This document shows positions 26,940 through 34,100 of a stretch of DNA of 64,000 bases, in pieces (positions within the stretch are counted from its first letter, which is position 1; the number at the start of each line of letters is the position of its first letter). The DNA comes from Streptomyces sp. NBC_01304. GTDB lineage: Bacteria > Actinomycetota > Actinomycetes > Streptomycetales > Streptomycetaceae. The translations under genes and the position numbers were made by a program. Where the stretch lies: assembly GCF_035975855.1 (NCBI RefSeq), contig NZ_CP109055.1, positions 4,278,001 through 4,342,000 of the forward strand. Reading direction: 5' to 3'. The notes beneath the pieces were generated by a model. It worked only from the letters and a program-made list of their open reading frames with translations, searched no databases and had not been told where the DNA came from.

Positions 26940-27227
26940 ATGTCCCTGCAGGACGATTTGACGGCGGTTCAGCGCTGCCTGGACGACCTGGTGCGCTCCG
27001 TCGGAAGGCTGGAGCAGCAGGTCGGACCGGGCCTGGACATACGCCGGGTAGGCACGGACACCGACCATCTGCGGGACAGCGTCGCGCTCCTGCGCGCGGC
27101 GGCGCCCGCACTGCCCCCGAAGCAGCGCCCCGAGATGGTCACGATCCCCGACACGCCGTACGACCGCTCGCTCTGGACCGACTCGGACGACGAGGGTCTG
27201 GGCGCCCGCGACCGCCACGCGCCCTAG
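26940..27227 (+). CDS. Small conserved protein of unknown function preceding sdhC
   Basis: A 95-residue soluble, acidic protein (MSLQDDLTAVQRCLDDLVRS...). The N-terminal 30 residues have a heptad-like pattern that could form a coiled coil; the C-terminal part (MVTIPDTPYDRSLWTD) is a short extended motif. It has an excellent ribosome-binding site, GGAAGTGAGGG, 6 nt before ATG, strong codon bias, and sits 42 bp upstream of the sdh genes on the same strand, so it is real and likely co-transcribed. I do not recognise a functional domain. An accessory role for the dehydrogenase is only contextual. Confidence 0.75.
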   Translation: MSLQDDLTAVQRCLDDLVRSVGRLEQQVGPGLDIRRVGTDTDHLRDSVALLRAAAPALPPKQRPEMVTIPDTPYDRSLWTDSDDEGLGARDRHAP

Positions 27228-27269
27228 CACCCCCGAACCCCCTGAGCGCGACCTCCCCTGGAGACCTCG

Positions 27270-28094
27270 TTGGCCACTGGCACGGAACCCGAACTCAATA
27301 CCGCGGGCGGTGTGCGCGGCGCCTCACGTGCCGCCATCGCCGCCCCTCATCTGCGGACAGACCGCTGGTGGCTGGCGCCCGCCGGGACCGCCGCGGGGCT
27401 GTTCGCCTTCGTCGTGTACTCGACGTGGCGGGCCTTCGCGAACTCGGACTACTACGCGGCCCCGTACGTCTCGCCGTTCTACTCGCCCTGTCTCGCGGAC
27501 AACTGCCAGACCATGAAGGGCGGCCCCAACTGGGAGATCTTCGGCAGCTGGTGGGCCCTGTCCCCCGCGCTGCTCATCCTGATCTTCCCGCTGGGCTTCC
27601 GGCTGACCTGCTACTACTACCGCAAGGCCTACTACCGCGGCTTCTGGGCCTCGCCGCCCGCCTGCGCGGTGGCCGAGCCGCACACGAAGTACAGCGGCGA
27701 GACGAAGTTCCCGCTGATCTTCCAGAACATGCACCGCTACTTCTTCTACGCCGCGGTGCCGGTGGCCGGAATCCTCACGTACGACACCGTTCTCGCCTTC
27801 CGCGACGAGAACTACGAGTGGGGCCACATGGGACTCGGGTCCCTGGTCTTCCTCCTCAACATCGTGCTGATCTGGATGTACACGCTGTCCTGCCACTCCT
27901 GCCGGCACATCGTCGGCGGCAAGCTCAAGCACTTCTCCAAGCACCCGGTGCGCTACCGGGCGTGGCAGTGGATCGGGAAGCTGAATGCCCGTCACATGCT
28001 GCTCGCCTGGGCCTCGTTGATCAGCGTGGCACTCGCGGACTTCTACGTCTTCCTGGTCGCGTCCGGTGCTTTCGATGATCCGAGGTTCTTCTGA
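27270..28094 (+). CDS. sdhC: Succinate dehydrogenase membrane anchor (Sdh1-type, di-haem b-like)
   Basis: A 274-residue integral membrane protein with five apparent helices (about residues 37-55, 85-106, 140-162, 176-196, 228-252). It matches the single-subunit anchor of the mycobacterial-type Sdh1 complex. Histidines in the helices or near their ends (QNMHRYFF, CHSCRHIVGG, NARHMLLAW) are haem-ligand candidates, and a CADN/CQTM cysteine pair lies in the first loop. It starts at TTG 27270, preceded by GGAG 8 nt upstream. The stop overlaps the sdhA ATG by one base (TGATG). It would pass electrons from the iron-sulfur subunit to menaquinone. Confidence 0.88.
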   Translation: MATGTEPELNTAGGVRGASRAAIAAPHLRTDRWWLAPAGTAAGLFAFVVYSTWRAFANSDYYAAPYVSPFYSPCLADNCQTMKGGPNWEIFGSWWALSPALLILIFPLGFRLTCYYYRKAYYRGFWASPPACAVAEPHTKYSGETKFPLIFQNMHRYFFYAAVPVAGILTYDTVLAFRDENYEWGHMGLGSLVFLLNIVLIWMYTLSCHSCRHIVGGKLKHFSKHPVRYRAWQWIGKLNARHMLLAWASLISVALADFYVFLVASGAFDDPRFF

Positions 28095-30037
28095 TGACTC
28101 AGGTGGAGCGGCAGCAGTGGGACGTTGTCGTGATCGGTGCGGGCGGCGCGGGACTGCGCGCCGCGATCGAGGCGCGCGAGCAGGGGGCGCGTACGGCGGT
28201 CATCTGCAAGTCGCTGTTCGGCAAGGCGCACACGGTGATGGCCGAGGGCGGCATCGCGGCCGCCATGGGCAACGTGAACAGCGAGGACAGCTGGCAGACG
28301 CACTTTCGCGACACCATGCGCGGCGGCAAGTTCCTCAACCAGTGGCGGATGGCCGAACTGCACGCGCAGGAGGCCCCGGACCGGGTCTGGGAGCTGGAGA
28401 CCTGGGGTGCGCTCTTCGACCGCACCAAGGACGGCCGGATCTCGCAGCGCAACTTCGGCGGGCACGAGTACCCGCGGCTCGCGCACGTCGGTGACCGTAC
28501 GGGCCTCGAACTGATCCGCACGCTGCAGCAGAAGATCGTGTCGCTGCAGCAGGAGGACAAGAAGGAGCACGGCGACTACGAAGCCGGGTTGAAGGTCTTC
28601 CAGGAGTGCACGGTCACCCGCATCCTCAAGGACCCGGACGGCCGGGTCTCCGGGGTGTTCTGCTACGAGCGCGAGTCGGGCCGCTTCTTCGTCATCGAGG
28701 CGCCGTCCGTCGTGATCGCCACGGGTGGCATCGGCAAGTCCTTCAAGGTGACGTCCAACTCGTGGGAGTACACGGGTGACGGGCACGCGCTCGCCCTGCT
28801 CGCCGGGGCGCCGCTGCTGAACATGGAGTTCGTGCAGTTCCACCCGACCGGGATGGTCTGGCCGCCGTCGGTGAAGGGGATCCTCGTCACCGAGTCCGTA
28901 CGCGGTGACGGCGGGGTGCTGCGGAACTCCGAGGGCAAGCGGTTCATGTTCGACTACATCCCGGACGTGTTCAAGGAGAAGTACGCCCAGTCCGAGGAGG
29001 AGGGCGACCGCTGGTACGACGACCAGGCCAACAACCGGCGACCTCCGGAACTGCTCCCCCGCGACGAGGTGGCCCGCGCCATCAACTCCGAGGTGAAGGC
29101 GGGCCGCGGATCACCGCACGGCGGGGTCTTCCTGGACGTGTCCAGCCGCCTCCCAGCCGATGTGATCAAGCGCAAACTCCCCTCCATGTACCACCAGTTC
29201 AAGGAGCTGGCGGACGTCGACATCACGGCGGAGGCCATGGAGGTCGGGCCGACCTGCCACTACGTGATGGGCGGCATCGCGGTCGAGTCCGACACCGCCG
29301 CGGCGCTCGCCGTGCCCGGTCTGTACGCGGCCGGTGAGGTCGCGGGCGGAATGCACGGCTCGAACCGCCTCGGCGGGAACTCGCTCTCCGACCTCCTCGT
29401 GTTCGGGCGCCGGGCCGGTCTGCACGCGGCGCAGTACGCGACCGCGCTGACGAGCCGCCCCGCCGTGGACGACCTGGAGATCGACGTGGCGGCGGCCGAG
29501 GCGCTGCGGCCCTTCTCCGCCGAGGGGCCGCCGGAAGGCGAGGTCAACGGCAGGCCGCCGGAGAATCCGTACACCATCCACCAGGAACTCCAGCAGACCA
29601 TGAACGACCTGGTCGGCATCATCCGCCGCGAGGGCGAGATGCACGAGGCCCTGCAGAAGCTCGCCGAGCTGCGGGTGCGGGCGCGGCGGGCCGGGGTCGA
29701 GGGGCACCGGCAGTTCAACCCGGGCTGGCACCTCGCGCTCGACCTCAGGAACATGCTCCTGGTCAGCGAGTGCATCGCGCGGGCCGCCCTGGAGCGGCAG
29801 GAGAGCCGGGGCGGGCACACCCGCGAGGACTTCCCGGGCATGGACCGGCAGTGGCGGCGCGCCAATCTGCTCTGCCAACTCGCCGATCCCAGCGGGGGGT
29901 TGGCGGCCACCGATCCGGTACGGGGCCAGATCAAGCTCGTACGGAAAGAGACCGAGCCCATCCGTCCGGACCTGCTCGCCCTCTTCGAGAAGGAAGAGCT
30001 GGTCAAGTACCTCGCCGAAGAGGAGCTCTACGAGTGA
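28094..30037 (+). CDS. sdhA: Succinate dehydrogenase / fumarate reductase flavoprotein subunit
   Basis: A 647-residue flavoprotein. N-terminal FAD-binding VVVIGAGGAGLRAA (GxGxxG at residues 15-20); the covalent-FAD histidine is expected in GKAHTVMAEGG (His46). The capping domain is followed by EVAGGMHGSNRLGGNSLSD and the helical C-terminus ARRAGVEGHRQFNPGWHLALDL. Size and order (anchor, A, B) match Sdh1 of actinobacteria. It oxidises succinate in the TCA cycle. The last codons overlap the sdhB GTG by 4 nt, so the subunits are translationally coupled. Confidence 0.96.
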   Translation: MTQVERQQWDVVVIGAGGAGLRAAIEAREQGARTAVICKSLFGKAHTVMAEGGIAAAMGNVNSEDSWQTHFRDTMRGGKFLNQWRMAELHAQEAPDRVWELETWGALFDRTKDGRISQRNFGGHEYPRLAHVGDRTGLELIRTLQQKIVSLQQEDKKEHGDYEAGLKVFQECTVTRILKDPDGRVSGVFCYERESGRFFVIEAPSVVIATGGIGKSFKVTSNSWEYTGDGHALALLAGAPLLNMEFVQFHPTGMVWPPSVKGILVTESVRGDGGVLRNSEGKRFMFDYIPDVFKEKYAQSEEEGDRWYDDQANNRRPPELLPRDEVARAINSEVKAGRGSPHGGVFLDVSSRLPADVIKRKLPSMYHQFKELADVDITAEAMEVGPTCHYVMGGIAVESDTAAALAVPGLYAAGEVAGGMHGSNRLGGNSLSDLLVFGRRAGLHAAQYATALTSRPAVDDLEIDVAAAEALRPFSAEGPPEGEVNGRPPENPYTIHQELQQTMNDLVGIIRREGEMHEALQKLAELRVRARRAGVEGHRQFNPGWHLALDLRNMLLVSECIARAALERQESRGGHTREDFPGMDRQWRRANLLCQLADPSGGLAATDPVRGQIKLVRKETEPIRPDLLALFEKEELVKYLAEEELYE

Positions 30038-30840
30038 GCACGGTTCAGGAGACGGGCGCCGGGGCGTCGACCTCGTACGAGGCGCGCTTCAAGGTGTGGC
30101 GCGGGGACACCGACGGCGGTGGGCTCGAGGACTTCAAGGTCGAGGTCAACGAGGGCGAGGTGATCCTCGACATCATCCACCGGCTGCAGGCCACCCAGGC
30201 GCCGGATCTCGCGGTGCGCTGGAACTGCAAGGCGGGCAAGTGCGGTTCGTGTTCGGCGGAGGTCAACGGCCGGCCCCGGCTGATGTGCATGACGCGGATG
30301 TCGACGTTCTCGCGGGAGGAAGTCATCACGGTGACGCCGCTGCGGGCGTTTCCGGTGGTGCGGGACCTGGTGACGGACGTCGGCTTCAACTACACGAAGG
30401 CCAGGGAGGTCCCGGCCTTCGTGCCGCCGCAGGGGGTCGCCGCCGGTGAGTACCGGATGCAGCAGGAGGACGTGGACCGCTCGCAGGAGTTCCGCAAGTG
30501 CATCGAGTGCTTCCTCTGCCAGGACACCTGCCACGTGGTCCGCGACCACGAGGAGAACAAGGGCGCCTTCGCGGGCCCGCGCTTCCTGATGCGGGTCGCC
30601 GAGCTGGACATGCACCCGCTGGACGCGGCCGCCGAGTCGGGCCTCGACCGGAAGGCCACGGCGCAGGAGGAGCACGGGCTCGGGCTCTGCAACATCACCA
30701 AGTGCTGCACCGAGGTGTGCCCCGAGGGCATCAAGATCACGGATAACGCCCTGATTCCGCTGAAGGAGCGGGCGGTGGACAGGAAGTACGACCCGTTGGT
30801 GTGGCTGGGGAACAAGATCCGCAGGCGGGGCGAGGGGTAG
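30034..30840 (+). CDS. sdhB: Succinate dehydrogenase iron-sulfur subunit
   Basis: A 268-residue protein. The [2Fe-2S] ligands are Cys65, Cys70, Cys73 and Cys85 (CKAGKCGSC ... C). Two further clusters are bound by CIECFLCQDTC (156-166) and CNITKCCTEVCPEGI (219-233). The GTG start at 30034 overlaps the sdhA stop in GTGA. The first 17 residues are a poorly conserved polar extension. It transfers electrons from FADH2 to the membrane anchor. It is the last gene of the operon; a long G-rich repeat tract and hairpin follow. Confidence 0.96.
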   Translation: MSTVQETGAGASTSYEARFKVWRGDTDGGGLEDFKVEVNEGEVILDIIHRLQATQAPDLAVRWNCKAGKCGSCSAEVNGRPRLMCMTRMSTFSREEVITVTPLRAFPVVRDLVTDVGFNYTKAREVPAFVPPQGVAAGEYRMQQEDVDRSQEFRKCIECFLCQDTCHVVRDHEENKGAFAGPRFLMRVAELDMHPLDAAAESGLDRKATAQEEHGLGLCNITKCCTEVCPEGIKITDNALIPLKERAVDRKYDPLVWLGNKIRRRGEG

Positions 30841-30860
30841 GCGGGGGCCCTGCTGGGCGA

Positions 30861-30966
30861 GCCGGGGCCGGGCAGGTCGGGGGCAGGTCGGGCGGGCCGG
30901 GCGGGCCGGGGCAGGCCGGGCAGGCCGGGGCAGGCCGGGCAGGCCGGGCAGGCCGGGGGCAGGTCG
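30861..30966. repeat. G-rich degenerate tandem repeat downstream of sdhB
   Basis: About 105 bp built from variable 9-11-bp units of the form GGCCGGGCA / GGCAGGTCGGG on the plus strand, starting about 20 bp after the sdhB stop. The many GGG/GGGG runs on the sense strand could form a G-quadruplex in the mRNA 3' end. Confidence 0.8.
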
Positions 30967-31046
30967 GCAACGGAAAGAGGCGCGGCGGGGGCGGGGCGGA
31001 AGGCGAGGGCGAGGGCGCAGCAGGGGACCGGAAGGTGAAGCGGGGC

Positions 31047-31117
31047 TACATGGGGGGGAAAGGGGCGCCAGACGGACCCTTATGTCCGTTATGGCTGCCC
31101 CCTTTCCCCCACGTAGC
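31047..31117. repeat. Dispersed hairpin element, copy B
   Basis: An inverted repeat with the same design as 11931-12000: left arm CATGGGGGGGAAAGGGGC, right arm GCCCCCTTTCCCCCACGT, with a loop carrying GCCAGA...TTATG-CC...TTATG. It lies between the convergent sdh operon and the pspA-like gene, where it could terminate both. The shared loop sequence with copy A implies common descent rather than chance terminator similarity. Confidence 0.8.
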
Positions 31118-31179
31118 CCCACGGGACCCCCTCCCCGCTCGGTCCCGGTGCTCGTCGCCCCGCGTGCCTGGGCGCGCGG

Positions 31180-31893
31180 CTAAGCCGTAGCCTTCAGCGC
31201 CGCCAGCCGCGCCTCGATCTCCGCCTGGTCGCCCATCGAGTCCAGCTGCTCGAACTGCGCGTCCAGGGAGGACTCCGCGAGCTCCTGCTTGCCGAGCGCC
31301 TTGGCCTCCTCGCGGCGGACCTTCTCCTCGAAGCGGCTCAGTTCGCTCGTCGGGTCGAGGACGTTGATGTTCTTCGCGGCGTCCATCATCTGGTTCTGCG
31401 CCGACGCCGTCTTCGCGCGGGCCACCAACTGGTCGCGCTTCGACTGGAGTTCGGTCAGCTTGACCTTCATCTGGTCGAGTCCGGTCTTCAGCTTGTCGAC
31501 GACCTCCGTCTGCGCGGCGATCGTCGGCTCGGCGTCCTTCGCCTCCTTCTCGGCCTGCAGCTGGCGCTGCAGCGCGACCTTGGCGAGGTTGTTGAACTTG
31601 TCCGCGTCCGCGGAATCGCCGGCGGACGCCAGCTCGTCGGCCTTCTTGCTGGCCGCCGCCGCCTTGCCGCCCCACTCGGCGGACGCGTCCACGTCCTCCT
31701 TGTGGTCCTGCTCCAGCATCCGCAGGTTGCCGATGGTGGTGGCCACCGCCTGCTCCGCCTCGCTGATGTTGTTGGTGTAGTCCCGGATCAGCTGGTCGAG
31801 CATCTTCTGCGGGTCCTCGGCCTGGTCGAGCAGGGCGTTGATGTTGGCCTTCGCGAGCTGGGCGACACGGCCCAGGATCGTCTGCTTGGTCAT
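31180..31893 (-). CDS. PspA/IM30 (Vipp1) family protein
   Basis: A 237-residue, almost entirely helical protein of the PspA/IM30 family: an amphipathic N-terminus (MTKQTILGRVAQLAKANINALLDQAEDPQKML), then long coiled-coil helices rich in Ala, Glu, Lys and Gln (about residues 25-200). No signal peptide or transmembrane helix. Family members form ESCRT-III-like oligomers that protect or reshape the cytoplasmic membrane under envelope stress. AGGAG lies 9 nt upstream of ATG 31893. It is followed upstream, on the same strand, by the TPM-domain gene at 31955, so the pair is probably co-transcribed. Confidence 0.9.
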   Translation of the reverse strand: MTKQTILGRVAQLAKANINALLDQAEDPQKMLDQLIRDYTNNISEAEQAVATTIGNLRMLEQDHKEDVDASAEWGGKAAAASKKADELASAGDSADADKFNNLAKVALQRQLQAEKEAKDAEPTIAAQTEVVDKLKTGLDQMKVKLTELQSKRDQLVARAKTASAQNQMMDAAKNINVLDPTSELSRFEEKVRREEAKALGKQELAESSLDAQFEQLDSMGDQAEIEARLAALKATA

Positions 31894-31954
31894 GGCTCAA
31901 GCTCCTTGCCTGAAAAGGTAATTGGGGGACATACCGGATCGAGCTAGGTGGGAT

Positions 31955-34024
31955 TCAGAACCTGCCTCCGCCCATCCGCCCCCGAGTCCCTCCACCGCCG
32001 AAGCTCCCGGGCCCGCCCCCGCCGAAGCCGCCGCCCCCACCGCCGCCGCCCATCCCCCGCCCCATCCCGCCGAAGATCTCGCCGAGGATGATCCCGCCGA
32101 GCACCGCCCCGCCCATGCCGCCGCCACCGCGCTGCTGTCCGCCGAATCCGCCGCCGTACGGGCTGCCGTACGAACCCACGTCGCGCTCGGCCAGCTGCTG
32201 TGCCTGGCGGGCCATGGAGTCCGCCTGCTGGGCCTCGGCCAGGGCGGTCGAGGCGTCGGAGGCGGCGATCGCGTCGGCCCGCTCCAGGTGGCGCTGGGCC
32301 TCGGCGAGCCGGGTGCGGGCCTGGCTGCCGACGGCGCCGCGATGGGTGGTGATGTAGTCCGCGGCGGCGCCGATGCCACTGCGGGCGGTGAGCATGGCCT
32401 GGTCGAGCAGGGCCCGGGCCCGCTGGTTCGCGACCTCGCGCTCGCGGGCGCCGTCCAGGGCCTCGTCAAGCGCGGAGTCGGCCTCCTCGATGCGGCGCAG
32501 CGCGTCGATCGGGTCGTACCGGCCCGTCGTCATCTCCTGTCGTACGTCGCTGACGACGGCCTCCGCGCGGCCGATGCGGCCCTGCAGATCGGCCGTCGAG
32601 GTGCCGGTGACCGTGCCCTGCAGCATGCCGCGGGCGTCCGCCAGATCGGTCTCGGTCTCGGTGAGCGCGGCCGGCAACTTGCCGGTGGCCTCGGCGAGTT
32701 CCTGGGCGAGGCGGTCGATGGAGTCGACGAGGGTGCCGGCCTGGTCGACCGCGCCCTCGGCGGCCCGCAGATAGACGGCCGCCCTGCCGTTGTCGCCGCC
32801 GTCGACGGACTGGCGGGCCTGGTTGAGGTTGGTGGTGGCGAAGACCAGGCGCTCCTTGGCCTCCTCGACGTGTCCGGTCACGGACGCGGACGCGGAGTCG
32901 GCGTAGCGGGTGGTGAGCGCGGCGAGCGTCGCCTCCGCGGTGCCCGTGCGGCCCGCGATCTGCCGGAACGCGCCCTCCGCGTGGGTCAGTGCCTCGGGGG
33001 CGTTCTGCTCCAGGGCGCGCAGCCGGTCGAAGTCGGCGGTCTCCGCGTCCAGGCGGCGGTTGGCCTCGGTGCAGCGCGTGATGATCTCGTCGAGCATGCG
33101 GCGCTTGGTCGGGTCGTCCTCGGGGAACGCGTCGTCGAGCTGCTGGCGGATGCGGAAGGCCGCCGTCAGCTCGGCCTTCGCGTACTCCACCGCCTCGGTG
33201 AAGGGTTTGATCGCTTCGTCGCCGAACTGGGCGCTGGCGAAGCCGAGTTCCTCGGTGCTGGTGCGGATCGCGTCGTCGGTCTGGACGAGCAGGTGCTTGG
33301 CCTTGGTGTCCAGTTCGGGCAGCGGGGTCAGGGGGACGGCCGGCTGTCCGGGTGTGGTGCGCGTGGTGGTACGCCGCTTGCGCCGGGTGTACGCGTACGC
33401 CGCCAGGGCGCCCGCGCTGCCGACGGCGATCACCGGCAGGACGAGGTCGCCGCTCGCGGTGGAGTCGGAAGCGGCTCCTCCCGGGTCGGCCTCGCCGGGG
33501 GTGATCGCGGGGGCCGGGACGGGCTGTCCGGCGAGGACCGCGTCATAGCCGTTCGCGGCCCCGATGGCGGCGCCCGCCCAGTCGTTCTGCCGCAGGGTGG
33601 GCACGATCGCCTTCTGCGCGACGTCCGCGAGCTGGGCGTCGGTGAGCCGGGAGCCCTGGTCGACCCAGTAGGTGTAGTTGCGGTCGCGGGTCGCGACGGC
33701 GAGCAGGACGTCGTTCAGGCCGAGCCCGTTGCGGCGCGCGGTGGCGTCGGCCCAGTCCTGCGCGGAACGGCCGGAGAAGTCGCGTACGTAGGTGACGAAG
33801 AGCTGCATCCCCCGGTCGTCGTACAGCTTGTTGAGGGCCTGGGTGACCTCGCCCTTGCGATCCCCGAGCGCGCCCACCTTGTCGGTGATCTGGCCGGTCC
33901 GGGAGAGGGTGACCGGGTCCTCGGCCCGTGCCGTGCCGACGGTCGGCAGCAGAGCGCCGACGGCGAGGAGCCCGGCGGCGAGCGCCCGGACGGCTATGTG
34001 GGGCAGCGAACGGGATGGCGTCAC
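31955..34024 (-). CDS. Secreted TPM-domain (YgcG-like) membrane protein with glycine-rich tail
   Basis: A 689-residue protein. A signal peptide (AVRALAAGLLAVGALLPTVGTARA, cleavage near residue 34) is followed by a TPM phosphatase-like domain (about 38-160, including DRGMQLFVTYVRDF and NDVLLAVATRDRNYTYWV). A membrane helix (LPVIAVGSAGALAAYAYT) and RKRR stop-transfer come near 200-220. Then comes about 400 residues of helical coiled-coil-like sequence, and finally a Gly-rich tail from about 625 (GGGGMGGAVLGGIILGEIFGG). GTG 34024 lacks a clear ribosome-binding site. TPM proteins in this setting often neighbour PspA homologues, consistent with an envelope maintenance role, but the molecular function is unknown. 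Confidence 0.88.
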   Translation of the reverse strand: MTPSRSLPHIAVRALAAGLLAVGALLPTVGTARAEDPVTLSRTGQITDKVGALGDRKGEVTQALNKLYDDRGMQLFVTYVRDFSGRSAQDWADATARRNGLGLNDVLLAVATRDRNYTYWVDQGSRLTDAQLADVAQKAIVPTLRQNDWAGAAIGAANGYDAVLAGQPVPAPAITPGEADPGGAASDSTASGDLVLPVIAVGSAGALAAYAYTRRKRRTTTRTTPGQPAVPLTPLPELDTKAKHLLVQTDDAIRTSTEELGFASAQFGDEAIKPFTEAVEYAKAELTAAFRIRQQLDDAFPEDDPTKRRMLDEIITRCTEANRRLDAETADFDRLRALEQNAPEALTHAEGAFRQIAGRTGTAEATLAALTTRYADSASASVTGHVEEAKERLVFATTNLNQARQSVDGGDNGRAAVYLRAAEGAVDQAGTLVDSIDRLAQELAEATGKLPAALTETETDLADARGMLQGTVTGTSTADLQGRIGRAEAVVSDVRQEMTTGRYDPIDALRRIEEADSALDEALDGAREREVANQRARALLDQAMLTARSGIGAAADYITTHRGAVGSQARTRLAEAQRHLERADAIAASDASTALAEAQQADSMARQAQQLAERDVGSYGSPYGGGFGGQQRGGGGMGGAVLGGIILGEIFGGMGRGMGGGGGGGGFGGGGPGSFGGGGTRGRMGGGRF

Positions 34025-34100
34025 ATTGGGGAGCGTATGTCCGGTTCTGCGGCGTCGCGACCGGGGCGGGGCCCTCCGCTGTCACCGCTCGCGGCGCCGG

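Noticed and set aside
28954..29238. Small antisense frames within sdhA
   Set aside because: Complementary to conserved sdhA codons, with no start signals.
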